Positions 8,402-18,665 of a stretch of DNA of 36,886 nt are shown one piece after another (position 1 is the first letter of the stretch; each line of letters starts with the position of its first letter). This stretch comes from Stieleria mannarensis (GTDB taxonomy: Bacteria; Planctomycetota; Planctomycetia; Pirellulales; Pirellulaceae): positions 1 to 36,886 of the forward strand of contig NZ_JACEHH010000068.1 of NCBI RefSeq assembly GCF_014154935.1. Reading direction: 5' to 3'. Under the pieces are notes generated by a model. The model made no database searches. It saw nothing but the letters and a program-made list of their open reading frames with translations, and had not been told where the DNA came from. The position numbers were made by a program, and so were the translations under genes.

Positions 8402-10492
8402 TCAACCAAGAATCACCGATCGTCGCCGTTCCCTCAAAACCTGCTCAACTCCTGCTCGATCATCGAAGCGAGTGCAAAACAATTCGGACGCAATCCCCAT
8501 CGGTAGACATTCTGAAAACTTTAGATTGTCCATCGCGTCGATGTTTGGGATCGGCTTGACCGATTCCGGACCAATTCGGTCAATTTGCTCTGAAGCTGCA
8601 TCGAACGACGATGCCGGAGGAAAGCTGAGACTGAGATTATCGGCTTTGACATCACAGTGGAGTTTCAGCGCGTCGGCCAACAAAGAATTTGCAATGCCGC
8701 CCGCAAACGTCCACCAGCGAACATGCCCATTTGGCATCTGCACTAGACTTGTTGCGTCGTCGGAAACCCAAGGATGTTCTTCACGAATGTCGTAAAGTTT
8801 CTGAATTGCACGTTCAGACCATGCCGCATCGTTGTCGTCTGCACTAAGGATGCGTCGGATACTTTGGCAGACCGAGTGATTGAGTAACTGCCCTTCACCC
8901 AGCCAGCGAGACCGCCCTTTCTGGTCCGTCGGCTCCACATAAGCAATTCGGCGTTTCCAATCCAGATGCTTCGTCTTCCAATTCCGGCCAGCAAGCACCA
9001 AGATGGCAGGACCATCGTCGCGTCTGTAGAACGTTGATTCGTGAACCTTTCCCAACTCCTTCTGCCCGAACACGACAGTGAAAAGCGGCGGTGAGGTAAA
9101 CACCGACAGGATGTCCATAAAGTTTCGGCGGCCAAATGCTCTTTCGCCTTCGGGAGCGAATCCCAGCAGGCCGCCATCGCTCCACAGGAGCCCGGCCGTG
9201 ATCATGTGCTCAACGAGTTCCCCAACCCGTTCAGGCGGCATTTGGGCAAACCCTGGAACGTCCTCCACCCACGGAAACCACTGTGACCTACCAATGCCTC
9301 GCTCCTGAAGAATCAGTGCCATCAACTGCTGAGCGAGAATGTGATACGGGTACGCCGGTGCTTGCACCGGCTCAACGTATCCCCGCTGCCAAAGTTCGAT
9401 GAGGGCGGCGGCACGAAGAAGTCCTTCATCACCCGTCGCAAGGAACAGACAATTCCGGATTGCACCAGGGCGGCGTCCAGTGCGTCCCATGCGTTGAAGG
9501 AAAGATGAAACTGTGCCGGGGGCATCGATCTGCACCACTCGATCAAGATCACCCACGTCCAGTCCAAGTTCCAAAGAACTGGTAGCCACGATCACACAAT
9601 TCTGACGCTGGGCGAACGCCTCTTCGGCTTGCCGCCGCTCATCAAGGCTGAGTGAACTGTGAGAAACAAATGTGTCCACGCCGTACTGGCGAAGTGAGAC
9701 GGCCAATTGTTCTACGCGAGAACGGCTGTCGCAGAAGACCAAGCGTTTCTCGCCTCGATGCAATAGGCTAACGACCTTGGCGGCATTGTCGAGTGATCCC
9801 ACGAAGTCAAGTTGCACGTCAGGGGGCGTCGAGTCGCTCCCCTTCGGCCATACAACCTTTTGCGGTCGCTCGGAACCCGACGACAGCCAGTCGAGCATCT
9901 CCTCGGGGTTGCCGACGGTGGCCGACAATCCAATTCGCTGAAGGTCTCGATTCGCAATGCGAGCGATCCGGGAAAAGACAGACAATAGGTGCCAGCCACG
10001 ATCATCCCCGGCGAAAGCGTGAAGCTCATCGATGACAACCACACGAACATTCTCGAAGAAACGGTGGTGATCGACCTTTTGAGAGACCAACAAAACTTCC
10101 AACGATTCCGGCGTCGTCAGCAGGCAATCGGGCTGCTCAGCGATGATCCGTTTGCGTTCGCCTTGTGGCGTGTCGCCGTGCCAGAGTGCTGCTTGCCGAC
10201 CGACCAGCCTCATGTACTTGTCAAGCCGCTGCTCCTGATTGTTGAGCAACGCCTTGATTGGGCTGACATACAGAACCGAGATTCCCGACCACGACTCATC
10301 GAGCATTTGAGAAATGACGGGGAAAAACGCCGACTCCGTTTTCCCACCCGCGGTCGGCGCAAGAATGACAAGATTGGCCCCCGTCAAGAACGCCTCAATC
10401 GACAACGATTGCACCTCGCGCAACTCTCGCCAGCCAAGGGAGTTCACGATGTGATGTTGGAGAGCGGGGTGTAGTCGATCAAAGGCATTCAT
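8402..10492 (-). CDS. brxHI: BREX type 2 DEAD/DEAH-box helicase BrxHI (Lhr-like)
   Basis: 696-aa superfamily 2 helicase. Motifs in order: Q-motif-like LREVQ (24-28), Walker A APTAGGKTES (45-54), TTPES (126-130), DELH in VVVIDELHAF (155-158), SAT (190-192), a C-terminal RecA lobe with LVFCDSRSRVEQL and VATSSLELGLDVGDLD, and motif VI QRMGRTGRR (333-341). This is the Lhr-like layout found in BrxHI of type 2 BREX loci. A helicase of this kind together with brxD is a hallmark of that type. The remaining 340 residues form an unassigned C-terminal region. The protein probably moves along or unwinds DNA during restriction of phage replication; that role is known only from systems, not from this protein. 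Start ATG 10492, 22 bp after the small 111-aa gene. Confidence 0.88.
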   Translation of the reverse strand: MNAFDRLHPALQHHIVNSLGWRELREVQSLSIEAFLTGANLVILAPTAGGKTESAFFPVISQMLDESWSGISVLYVSPIKALLNNQEQRLDKYMRLVGRQAALWHGDTPQGERKRIIAEQPDCLLTTPESLEVLLVSQKVDHHRFFENVRVVVIDELHAFAGDDRGWHLLSVFSRIARIANRDLQRIGLSATVGNPEEMLDWLSSGSERPQKVVWPKGSDSTPPDVQLDFVGSLDNAAKVVSLLHRGEKRLVFCDSRSRVEQLAVSLRQYGVDTFVSHSSLSLDERRQAEEAFAQRQNCVIVATSSLELGLDVGDLDRVVQIDAPGTVSSFLQRMGRTGRRPGAIRNCLFLATGDEGLLRAAALIELWQRGYVEPVQAPAYPYHILAQQLMALILQERGIGRSQWFPWVEDVPGFAQMPPERVGELVEHMITAGLLWSDGGLLGFAPEGERAFGRRNFMDILSVFTSPPLFTVVFGQKELGKVHESTFYRRDDGPAILVLAGRNWKTKHLDWKRRIAYVEPTDQKGRSRWLGEGQLLNHSVCQSIRRILSADDNDAAWSERAIQKLYDIREEHPWVSDDATSLVQMPNGHVRWWTFAGGIANSLLADALKLHCDVKADNLSLSFPPASSFDAASEQIDRIGPESVKPIPNIDAMDNLKFSECLPMGIASELFCTRFDDRAGVEQVLRERRRSVILG

Positions 10493-10513
10493 ACAGAAAT
10501 CTCTCGTGCGGTG

Positions 10514-10849
10514 CTATCGCACCCAAAACTCCGGCTCGCCTCGAATAACAACTGGTTGGTCCTCAGTACACCAAGCCACGCCCAATACTTTCTCCCGCGA
10601 TGACTCGTCGCCAAAGACGATCGGGTCGTCCACTATTTCCTGCAAGAACTGTTCGTTTGCGGACTCGATCAACGCTGGTCGTGTTAACTCCTCTTTTAGA
10701 GAGGCAATCTGTTTTTTAATCTTTGCTGCTTCAGGGCCCGAGGGATGTGACCTAAGCTTTTCCTCAAGCCACGATTGGCAACAACCGTAGCCGGGAGTGT
10801 CAAGCCTCTGAAACAAGCGTTCTGCGTATCGCCAGTCGAATTCCATCAC
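10514..10849 (-). CDS. small 111-aa BREX-associated protein
   Basis: A hydrophilic protein starting MMEFDWRYAERLFQRLD, with a central charged helix (EAAKIKKQIASLKEELTR) of coiled-coil character and a tail ending EDQPVVIRGEPEFWVR. No domain recognised. It begins 7 bp after the brxD stop and ends 22 bp before brxHI, so it is tightly embedded in the operon and surely co-transcribed. Its size and place suggest an accessory or adaptor protein for BrxD or BrxHI, which is inference from position alone. Confidence 0.7.
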   Translation of the reverse strand: MMEFDWRYAERLFQRLDTPGYGCCQSWLEEKLRSHPSGPEAAKIKKQIASLKEELTRPALIESANEQFLQEIVDDPIVFGDESSREKVLGVAWCTEDQPVVIRGEPEFWVR

Positions 10850-10855
10850 CTGTGC

Positions 10856-12172
10856 TCACAAATCCAGCTCGATGTCGTCAACACTCTTCGCCTGAGCTTC
10901 TCGCTCGACGTTGGTCATTTCATTGCTCGTGACGGTCAACTGATAATGTTCTCGGGGATCGAAGTCGTCGAACTGGTCGATTCGGTCCAGCACATCCCCG
11001 ACAAGCTTCTTGAGAAACAGTCGTGGAGTGATGCCGACCTTGCCCCCGAGCTTGCCCGTCAACGAGCGAGCCAGGGCGTCGATGTACTCTGCATTGGCCA
11101 TTGAACGGATTCGTTCTGGGGCACGGCAATCGGCAGCAAATAGGTCTCGCACCTTCGTTCCGACTTCCACCAGACGGTCGTGGTCGAACGTCGTCAGTCG
11201 CAACTGCACGGCACGGGGATTGTCAAAGCGGGCATCGGTTTGAAAGTCCACATGAAGTCGCTGGGCAAGCGGTTCGAGCCGCTGGATCCCCTGGGGGCCG
11301 TCATAGAAAGCCGGGGTGCCCGTGATAACCAGGTAAAGGCCGGGAAACCTTCCACCATCGATATCATCGATCAACTGGCGCAGCGCGTTGAGCCCCTTCT
11401 CGCGTACATCAGATCGAACACGCTGAATCGTCTCGATCTCATCGAGCACAAGCACTAAGCCCGAAAAACCCGAATCCTTCAGGATCAGCAGCAATCCACG
11501 CAGGAAACTGAGAGCGGCGAAGTGGTCCACGTCCCCTTTGATGCCCGCTTCCCTTTTGACCGATGCAGCAATGTGTGGCTGCCCTGCCAGCCAACCAGCC
11601 AGACCTTCCGCTGTCGCGTGATTCCCAGCTCGCTGTGCCGTCCGGTAAGACCGCAACGCAGCAGCAAACTGGGGTGTAGCCCGAGTGATCTCGACGAGCC
11701 GCTGCTCCAGCAACTCATCGGCCCGGCTTGCAAGGGCATCTTCGTCGCTGGGATCAATTCCGCCCTCGGCAAGCACATCTTCTTCAAGGCCGTAAAACCA
11801 GCCATCGATGATCGAGCGGAACGCTCCGAGAAAACAATCTGGCGTGGAGAGTTGCTCCATCGCTCGCCGGTAAACGGTTTCCAATCGGTGCAACGGAGTT
11901 TCGGCTTCCGATATTTGAACCTCGGCAGTGGCAAAACCTTGCTTCTTCGCGTATTCCTGGACCCATCGTGCGAAAAACGTCTTGCCGCAACCGTACTCAC
12001 CGCGCACTGCTTTGAAAATCGCGCCCGCCTGCGCTACGTCCGTAAGCTCTTCGGCAATCACGCTGTCGAAACGCTGAAGCCCCACGGCCAGGAAGTCGAG
12101 TCCACGCTGCGGCACCGTGCCTTTTCGTAGGGCGCCGATGATTTCTCGACGTCGTTCAGGGCTAATTTCCAT
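10856..12172 (-). CDS. brxD: BREX type 2 ATPase BrxD
   Basis: About 438 aa from ATG 12172. A TTG 15 bp upstream inside the end of pglZ is also open, but the ATG leaves a normal 7-bp gap. P-loop ATPase of the DUF2791 type: Walker A RGEYGCGKTFFARW (about residues 57-70) and Walker B GLVLVLDEIETIQ near residue 240, followed by sensor-like segments YLVITGTPAFYDGPQGIQ and RLEPLAQRL. This EYGCGKT/DEIET pattern is that of BrxD, encoded after pglZ in BREX type 2 loci, where it is expected to work with the BrxHI helicase. The conserved order pglZ-brxD-brxHI is kept here except for the inserted 111-aa gene. The family assignment is confident; the biochemical role of BrxD in restriction is not settled. 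Confidence 0.88.
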   Translation of the reverse strand: MEISPERRREIIGALRKGTVPQRGLDFLAVGLQRFDSVIAEELTDVAQAGAIFKAVRGEYGCGKTFFARWVQEYAKKQGFATAEVQISEAETPLHRLETVYRRAMEQLSTPDCFLGAFRSIIDGWFYGLEEDVLAEGGIDPSDEDALASRADELLEQRLVEITRATPQFAAALRSYRTAQRAGNHATAEGLAGWLAGQPHIAASVKREAGIKGDVDHFAALSFLRGLLLILKDSGFSGLVLVLDEIETIQRVRSDVREKGLNALRQLIDDIDGGRFPGLYLVITGTPAFYDGPQGIQRLEPLAQRLHVDFQTDARFDNPRAVQLRLTTFDHDRLVEVGTKVRDLFAADCRAPERIRSMANAEYIDALARSLTGKLGGKVGITPRLFLKKLVGDVLDRIDQFDDFDPREHYQLTVTSNEMTNVEREAQAKSVDDIELDL

Positions 12173-12179
12173 GCTGCAC

Positions 12180-14888
12180 TCAATCAAGATCGAATTGGCG
12201 TTTCAACTTTCCTAGATTTAGCTCCACCCGATTCTCTGTCCAATCCATGGTGAGAATCTCATAACCATCGACATTCAATACCCGCTGCATTTTCACGATC
12301 AAACCATCCAGCCGAGCCATCGACACCTCCGCGGCTTTTGCGAATGCGGTGGGCGTCATGATTCCCCCGCTAGCATTCAGTGCGGACAAACAGGCCGCCA
12401 TCACCGCATCGTCGACAGGATGGCGACGGATCATGGCTCTTTGATTCTTGTAAGCATCGGATGACAGCAACACTGCAATCCAATCCGCAGCGTTTTCTTC
12501 ACTCTTGGTCGGCTGGCCTACCTGCTTCGATTTCGTAACGGGTTGCTCTTCCAATTCCAAATCGAAGAGCGTTGGCGGGTCAAGCTTCTCCGGCACAGTG
12601 ATCGTGATTTGGGGCTCATCGACCGAGGGAGAAGCCGTTGGCGCTGACGACCACCAGTCAGGTTTCGGGTACTCGCAGCGAGAGAGACGTGAGTAGGCGC
12701 TCGTCTTGTCAGTCAACAGGATCAGCGGGCACACCATCTCTTGTGAGGTGGCTCCACCGTGATAGCCGTTGTGCTGGGACTTGTAGTAGACGGACTCCGA
12801 CCATGGCACAATGATCGTGTTGCCACCGACGACAACCCGTTCTCCCTCGATCACGATTTCATCTTCGTGACACTTACCGTCATTGACCCGCCAACGGCTG
12901 CTTTCGTCATGGCGACGATTCCGCCCGTCAGGCCGATGCCAGACATGGCCATGGTCGCTGGCAAGGATAACAACCCGACCTGAGTCTCTCGCTAGCCGCA
13001 GCAGGGAACCGAGTGGGCTGATCCGACTCAACGACCAGCGGTCAATCACTTGTTGGGCATTGGCCAATCGGTCATCAATGGCATTGATGACGACTCCCAC
13101 GACCTTGTGAACCTGCGAAAGGACCTTTTTGGATAGCGATTCCGAGATGGAACCTCGGTTTCCCTCCGTGAGGTCGTTCTTGTGAAACAAGACGGGTGGA
13201 TATCGCTTATCGCAAGTCTTTGCCAATGCTTTGTGTTCTCGGAAGTTGCGTTCCTCGACATCCTGTGCGCCGTGGGTTAGCAGGCCAGAAAGCAGGCTGG
13301 CACGCGAGTAATTGGTCACACTGGGAATTGTTGCGACGACGGGCAATGGCGGCTTGCCTGATTCGTCCAGCGTCGACTCAAACCAGTGGTCTTTGCGGAT
13401 GTCTTCAAGAAGTTCGCGACAGACCGCCCAACTCATTCCGTCCAGCACAACGAACAGGACTTTATTGCCTGCCTCAACCACCTTGCTTACGACGTCCCCT
13501 AAAACATCTTCGACACCGTGCACGCCCGTTTCCTTGGATCCAACGGATGTCCAATCCGCCAGCGATTTGGCGAAACCGCAATTCATCTCCTCACGAAACT
13601 TCAAGACCGTTTGATCGAGTAACTGATACGCCGCTGACAGATCGGGTACGTCCTCTCCCCGGCAGAGCGGTTCTCGTGCCCAATCCACAAACGACATTTC
13701 GCGAACGTGGTAGCTGGCGTGTTCATCGAATGAAGTAGGGTCTTGCGATGGTTGCTTCAACCACCGAACCAGTCGAACCGCCATCTCTGCGTTGGAGACT
13801 TGATCCGTGTTTCTCCCCGGCTTCGCCAAGCGATGACCGGCGATGTCATGGAGACGCATTTCGCAAGCAGCAATGGTTTCGTCGCTGGTGTCTTTCACGG
13901 CGGCGGTGATCGCTTTGCCGAGGCGTCCCAGTCGCTGCTCGAACGCCATCCGAGAAAGCGTGTTGCGATAGGCATGGTCGGCGCAAAGGAACTGCTTGAT
14001 CAGCTCGTCGGCCCGTTGCAGATGATCCTGTGCGATTCGAGGGTCATCGTGACGGTCGAGATCCGCGATCGCATCAACGGCGATTCTGCCGAGCGTTTGA
14101 CCGATGTTTTTCGGAATCGGCTTGTTGTCGTGATACTGCTCCATTCGAGCAGCGGCGGCATCGAGTGTGGGCTCATCCCCGATTCCAAAAACCACCTGAC
14201 AGGTCACTGCCAACGCAATCGCATCGCGACCGGCGTTGCTCTCGATGAATCGGAGAATGGATTCCGCGGCGTTGCCCAAATTGTGGACCAACCGACGACG
14301 CAGGCTTTGGCAAACGTCGTCGGGTACATGCTCGTACCGCGTTGCTCCCTGTTCGGATGCAGCCCATAACAACAGCGAGACAAGATCGGGCTCCCGCTCG
14401 CCCATGTCAAACACGTGACGGCAGATGGCACGCCAGACTGTCCCGCTATCCAGAACCCCCGCCGACACGGGTGGGTAGCCGTCCGGTGGCGCATACTCCA
14501 TCAATGCTTGTGCGATCGGAGCTTCACAGATCGAACGATCCAATTCCTTTGCCTTGAACATCGCGCACAGGCTGGCCCAGTGATCTACCGGGAACAATCG
14601 ACTGCGAGCGAGGCGTCCTACCACATCATGCCCAAGATCGTTCTGCTGCAATCCGGTCAACACGACGATGCGGTTCTTCGCCTTCTCCGCTTCAAGCAGC
14701 GCCTCGCGGATTTCAAACACGGTATCGGCACGGAGAACCCTGGCGGTACCGAAACTAAACTCGATCTCGCCCGGCGCTTTCATGGAGGGGGCAACATGAA
14801 GACCGACAGCCACAGCATCGAGGTCACGCTGCCACTTCTCTTCCACCAGTGATCGAACCTGCAACGAACTCAACATTCCCACGCTCAT
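12180..14888 (-). CDS. pglZ: BREX type 2 alkaline-phosphatase-superfamily protein PglZ
   Basis: 902 aa from ATG 14888, whose ATGA overlaps the pglY stop; an ORF extending to GTG 14912 would intrude into pglY. The middle holds an alkaline-phosphatase-fold domain: KVLFVVLDGMSW (Asp about 483, metal ligand), ATIPSVTNYSRASLLSG (Thr about 525 as nucleophile candidate) and VVILASDHGHVWHR (about 640-652, metal ligands). The N-terminal 470 residues contain the helical repeat-like region typical of PglZ, and the last 150 include a proline/threonine linker and a winged-helix-like end. PglZ is the one protein shared by all BREX types and is needed for defence. Its enzyme activity in BREX is unresolved. 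All expected metal-binding motifs appear intact. Confidence 0.93.
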   Translation of the reverse strand: MSVGMLSSLQVRSLVEEKWQRDLDAVAVGLHVAPSMKAPGEIEFSFGTARVLRADTVFEIREALLEAEKAKNRIVVLTGLQQNDLGHDVVGRLARSRLFPVDHWASLCAMFKAKELDRSICEAPIAQALMEYAPPDGYPPVSAGVLDSGTVWRAICRHVFDMGEREPDLVSLLLWAASEQGATRYEHVPDDVCQSLRRRLVHNLGNAAESILRFIESNAGRDAIALAVTCQVVFGIGDEPTLDAAAARMEQYHDNKPIPKNIGQTLGRIAVDAIADLDRHDDPRIAQDHLQRADELIKQFLCADHAYRNTLSRMAFEQRLGRLGKAITAAVKDTSDETIAACEMRLHDIAGHRLAKPGRNTDQVSNAEMAVRLVRWLKQPSQDPTSFDEHASYHVREMSFVDWAREPLCRGEDVPDLSAAYQLLDQTVLKFREEMNCGFAKSLADWTSVGSKETGVHGVEDVLGDVVSKVVEAGNKVLFVVLDGMSWAVCRELLEDIRKDHWFESTLDESGKPPLPVVATIPSVTNYSRASLLSGLLTHGAQDVEERNFREHKALAKTCDKRYPPVLFHKNDLTEGNRGSISESLSKKVLSQVHKVVGVVINAIDDRLANAQQVIDRWSLSRISPLGSLLRLARDSGRVVILASDHGHVWHRPDGRNRRHDESSRWRVNDGKCHEDEIVIEGERVVVGGNTIIVPWSESVYYKSQHNGYHGGATSQEMVCPLILLTDKTSAYSRLSRCEYPKPDWWSSAPTASPSVDEPQITITVPEKLDPPTLFDLELEEQPVTKSKQVGQPTKSEENAADWIAVLLSSDAYKNQRAMIRRHPVDDAVMAACLSALNASGGIMTPTAFAKAAEVSMARLDGLIVKMQRVLNVDGYEILTMDWTENRVELNLGKLKRQFDLD

Positions 14889-17800
14889 TCGGACTCCTCC
14901 TCCAGTGTCCAATGGATCGTGAGCCGCAGCTTATTGTTTCCTTCCAGTTGTTTGATCAGAGCATTTGCTTCCGCCAGAGACTCCTGGTGACTGAGACGAG
15001 ATCGGCTACGGGTGCCGACGGTCGTCCAACCTTTCCTGGGCGGCACTGGCGGAGCAGGTTCGACAGGTGGCTGGGGGGCATCCGGCTTCGGTGGTTTCGG
15101 CGGCGTCAGAAGCTTGATCGCTCGGCTCTCGGCATCTGACAGTTTGGCTGCAAGACCACCAGCCACTGCAAGTTCGTCGGTACACAAAGCCGAACACACA
15201 TCCTGGAGCAGCATCTCCGCCTGCGTTTTCCGGTCGTCGCTCAAATTGGAGACGCCATCGAACAAGTCCCACTTCGTATTTCGCAAGCAATCGAGAATCG
15301 AACTGGCTGACTTAAAACTGCGTCCCATAGCCGTGCCGGAGGTCTGCATCTTGGCCGAAGCGATGGCCCCCACCAGCGCCGTAGCTTCTTTGCCCTCGCA
15401 GTCGGCCAACAATTGGCGGACAGCCTTTGCCGTGCAAACCCGGTCGGCTTTTTCGATATCGCTGTCGGAGACAGCCAAGTTCGTCAGTACCAGTTGCAAA
15501 CGATCCGGCAAACTGTCGCAATCGGCCCTCAGCCCCGAAACTATGTCTTTCACCTTCGATGCCAGACTCGTCAGGTTGCCCGCGTTCAACAGACGAGAGA
15601 TCGCCAGCCCAAACACCTCGGAAACTCGTTGCACGGCAGTTTCCCAATCTTTCACGTCGGGAAGCTGCTGTTCGACAAGCTCCAAATCGCCGGGCATGTC
15701 GTCCAGTGTTGGTTCGTAGTTGCCGCCCCTGATCTGAGAAACAAACGATCGATTCGTCTGATCCGCATACACCAAAATCAGCAAATTCTGAATCACAGGC
15801 GGCAGCCCCCGCTCCTCAGGCTGATCCATCCACCGTCTAAGGTCGGCCACGGTCGGATGCGGCTGGCCGGACTGGGCCAGCATCCGGTTGAAGTGTGTTT
15901 TCCAAAACGTCCCCAAAACGAACGGCGTTTCATGCATCTGCCCCAGTTCGAGCGGATTGCAGATGTTCCGCAGCTTTGGACGCAGCGGTTTGTCGTCGAC
16001 AATGATGCGACCATCTTGTGTACGCGCTGCTTCCTGACACGCTGCAAGCACTTGTTTTAAGTCCTTGCCTAGTTTGACCTCTTGACCGAATTTCGGATGT
16101 TTCGGGTACTGATGCGACAGGGCTTGGTCGAGCAGATGCTCAAGTGCCTCGCCCAGGTTGGCACCCACAGGACGTTGCACGACAAGCGACGGATACAACG
16201 ACTGGAAATGCGACTCCGACATGTCATAGGCACTGTCCAGCGAACCCGGGGTCGGTTCACCACGGATCGCGTACGCGGCCTCGACCACCTGCGTTATCCG
16301 GGACTGAAGAGCGCTCTGCTGGTTCTTCAGCAGCAACCTTGCTGTTTCCCGATCCTGCATCGACAAATGCTTGGCGTACTGATCAAGATTGCTGCCCCGC
16401 AACAAGTGATCGATGATGACCAACTTTCCCAGTTCCGCTTGCGTGCGAGTTGAAAAGAAAGACGGCAGCCAAACGATCGTGCGATGTGACTCGTTGTTGT
16501 CACGAAACTTGTCCAGACGATCCAAGTCCTCGATGGGTGTATGCCCCTCGGAATCGAACGGGAAATCGAGAATCAGCTTCCATTCGTCGGCAGACCGCAG
16601 CGATTCATCGGGCAGTGCCCGGACGTTCGTGAACAGCACGTCACAGGAACGACGGCTTCCTCGCCACAGGAAGTTGTGGCCGATAAACATCTCGTCCTGA
16701 TCGGGGATCCCCAGCGACTGGAACAGCATTCCACGAATGCGTGATTGCCTGTTGCCAGGATTGTCGAACACGCGGGCCGCTTCGATCAGGCTCTCGGTAT
16801 CGACACCTTCCAACTCGAGTGCGACGGTGGGATTGGCCGGATCACCTTCGACACGCAATTCGCCGCAAATGCCGGCCCAGGTGCGGAGCTTCTGAGCGAC
16901 AACCTGATGTTCCCGGCCTGGAATGCGCGAACGGATCGTGCCGTGGTTCAAGGCGGCCAGCCGAGTGCAGGTCATGTTCTTCAACGCATCGACACCCTGC
17001 ACGAGCGATGATAACAACATGCTCTTGATGAGACGGTTGTCGTTTTCAAACCGTCCCAAGCGAGCTGCGATCTCTCCGTCGTTTTCGGCTCGCTGTTTAT
17101 CAACTTCGTAATCGATCTCGTGCTGCTGCTCCAACATTGGGCGCAGCTTGTTTTGATACAGCTTTTTGGCGTTCTCGAAGCGGACTCGCATCACGTCAGT
17201 AAATGCTTCTTCCCCATGAGCCACTACGTCCCAGAGGTCACCCAGCGGAATCACGTCTCCCAGTCGCAACGTACCGCGCCGGTTGACTAGCAATTGCAAC
17301 ATGATTTTCAGTGCCGTGCGTTCTCGCTGAAGGGCACTCGACACGGCAACCAACGCTTGGATCAACGCCGGGCTGAATGGGTACACCTGCTTGAACATCG
17401 CCCGATCGGCTTCCCGTGTGAGCAGGACTTCCATGATCTCCTGCCGCACCTTGGCCGTCTGTTCAAACGCTTGCTCTAGCTCGGCTCGGCACGCATCGTT
17501 CCTGGGTTTCAAAACACGTTTTTGAGCGATCACCGGCAGGTTGCGGTCTTCCAGCGTGATCGTGTGGAAACGGCCCTCCCAGTGGGACAGCACGTCGGAG
17601 AAGTTCAGACTCTCCACGCCAGTGACGTTTTCTCCGATCAGATCACGCAGGTCTCGCTGACGAGCGACAAAGCTGATGATCGGCACGGGGCGTTCGGCCT
17701 TGCGGGACTCGACCAGCTTGGCGAGCTTGTTGCCTTCGGTTTGTACAAAGCTCAGGTCGGCCGAATGCGAGGCTAACCATAGAATCAACTCGTCCAGAAA

Positions 17801-18595
17801 CAGAATCAGCCCGTCGTAACCAAGCGATTTGGCATGTTCACTGATGATGGCCAATCCTTCGTCCAAGTCGACATAGGCTTCATCTTTGCCTTGGGCGATT
17901 CCGCGGAAGGCGGGGAAGATGTTCTCGACCAGCTTGCCGACCAGTTGGCTTCGCTCCTTGCTCTTTGGTGGTGCCTCGATGGCAGCGTCGAAACGGGCCG
18001 CGTTCCACCCCTCGAGTTTTCCCCAACCGCCGCCTCCTCCACTATCGCCGCCTTTGTTCAGGTCTTCAAAGAACATGTCGTCGCCCAGACGCTCACGATG
18101 CGACTTGGCGTTTTCAAAGATTTCGTCGGCGAGATAGACCCCCGGCAGCGGAGCCGCGGGATGATGCTCTTGGACATAATCGACGTACCCGCCCAGGATC
18201 GCCGATTCCATGCTACGGGCCCCGATCATGTGGTAGGGGACCAGCAGAAACGTCTTGTCCTCGACCCATTGGTGGTCGTCGCAGACTTTGGCCAATTCGG
18301 GAATCGAACGCACGACCGAATTGTGCTGAAGCAACAGGTGCAGCACGGCCATGAAGTGCGATTTACCGGAACCGAAACTGCCGTGCAGGTAGCACGCCTT
18401 GCTATTGCCCGCCTCCACAGCAGAGCGAATGAACCCAAGTGCGTCGTCAAAACTGGCGACCAACTGGGGCGTGACGACGTACTGGGCCAGCGTCTTTTCC
18501 GGCTCGTTGACGCCCTTGGCCAGGTTCAGGACGAAGTCGCCTTTCCTCACCCGTTCGGGGAGGTCCAGGATCTCGGAGATCAGTTTATCGGGCAT
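14885..18595 (-). CDS. pglY: BREX type 2 AAA+ ATPase PglY
   Basis: 1236-aa P-loop ATPase, the type 2 counterpart of BrxC. Walker A HGSFGSGKSHFM (71-82) and Walker B YDGLILFLDELILWL (260-274) are intact, and arginine-rich segments such as SFVARQRDLRDLIG follow. The middle and C-terminal parts are helical; a glycine-rich patch (KGGDSGGGGG, 181-190) and a proline-rich run (PPKPPKPDAPQPP) near residue 1170 are likely linkers. It is separated from the AlbA_2 gene by a 187-bp leader that carries a 12-bp perfect stem-loop, the largest gap within the operon, and its stop overlaps the pglZ start. In BREX the BrxC/PglY ATPases are required for defence and modification. The start ATG 18595 has only a weak ribosome site. 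Confidence 0.92.
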   Translation of the reverse strand: MPDKLISEILDLPERVRKGDFVLNLAKGVNEPEKTLAQYVVTPQLVASFDDALGFIRSAVEAGNSKACYLHGSFGSGKSHFMAVLHLLLQHNSVVRSIPELAKVCDDHQWVEDKTFLLVPYHMIGARSMESAILGGYVDYVQEHHPAAPLPGVYLADEIFENAKSHRERLGDDMFFEDLNKGGDSGGGGGWGKLEGWNAARFDAAIEAPPKSKERSQLVGKLVENIFPAFRGIAQGKDEAYVDLDEGLAIISEHAKSLGYDGLILFLDELILWLASHSADLSFVQTEGNKLAKLVESRKAERPVPIISFVARQRDLRDLIGENVTGVESLNFSDVLSHWEGRFHTITLEDRNLPVIAQKRVLKPRNDACRAELEQAFEQTAKVRQEIMEVLLTREADRAMFKQVYPFSPALIQALVAVSSALQRERTALKIMLQLLVNRRGTLRLGDVIPLGDLWDVVAHGEEAFTDVMRVRFENAKKLYQNKLRPMLEQQHEIDYEVDKQRAENDGEIAARLGRFENDNRLIKSMLLSSLVQGVDALKNMTCTRLAALNHGTIRSRIPGREHQVVAQKLRTWAGICGELRVEGDPANPTVALELEGVDTESLIEAARVFDNPGNRQSRIRGMLFQSLGIPDQDEMFIGHNFLWRGSRRSCDVLFTNVRALPDESLRSADEWKLILDFPFDSEGHTPIEDLDRLDKFRDNNESHRTIVWLPSFFSTRTQAELGKLVIIDHLLRGSNLDQYAKHLSMQDRETARLLLKNQQSALQSRITQVVEAAYAIRGEPTPGSLDSAYDMSESHFQSLYPSLVVQRPVGANLGEALEHLLDQALSHQYPKHPKFGQEVKLGKDLKQVLAACQEAARTQDGRIIVDDKPLRPKLRNICNPLELGQMHETPFVLGTFWKTHFNRMLAQSGQPHPTVADLRRWMDQPEERGLPPVIQNLLILVYADQTNRSFVSQIRGGNYEPTLDDMPGDLELVEQQLPDVKDWETAVQRVSEVFGLAISRLLNAGNLTSLASKVKDIVSGLRADCDSLPDRLQLVLTNLAVSDSDIEKADRVCTAKAVRQLLADCEGKEATALVGAIASAKMQTSGTAMGRSFKSASSILDCLRNTKWDLFDGVSNLSDDRKTQAEMLLQDVCSALCTDELAVAGGLAAKLSDAESRAIKLLTPPKPPKPDAPQPPVEPAPPVPPRKGWTTVGTRSRSRLSHQESLAEANALIKQLEGNNKLRLTIHWTLEEESE

Positions 18596-18665
18596 AGTGG
18601 ATTGTCAGGAGGCGGTTTTTGAGGGTGGGAAGCAGGGGCGCAGCTACTCAGTTCCAGCAACCCGA

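Noticed and set aside
11522..12130. 202-codon plus-strand open frame antisense to brxD
   Set aside because: It overlies conserved BrxD motifs and shows no domain of its own.
17834..18622. 262-codon plus-strand open frame antisense to pglY
   Set aside because: It lies wholly over the Walker A region of pglY, has no recognisable domain, and reflects codon bias.
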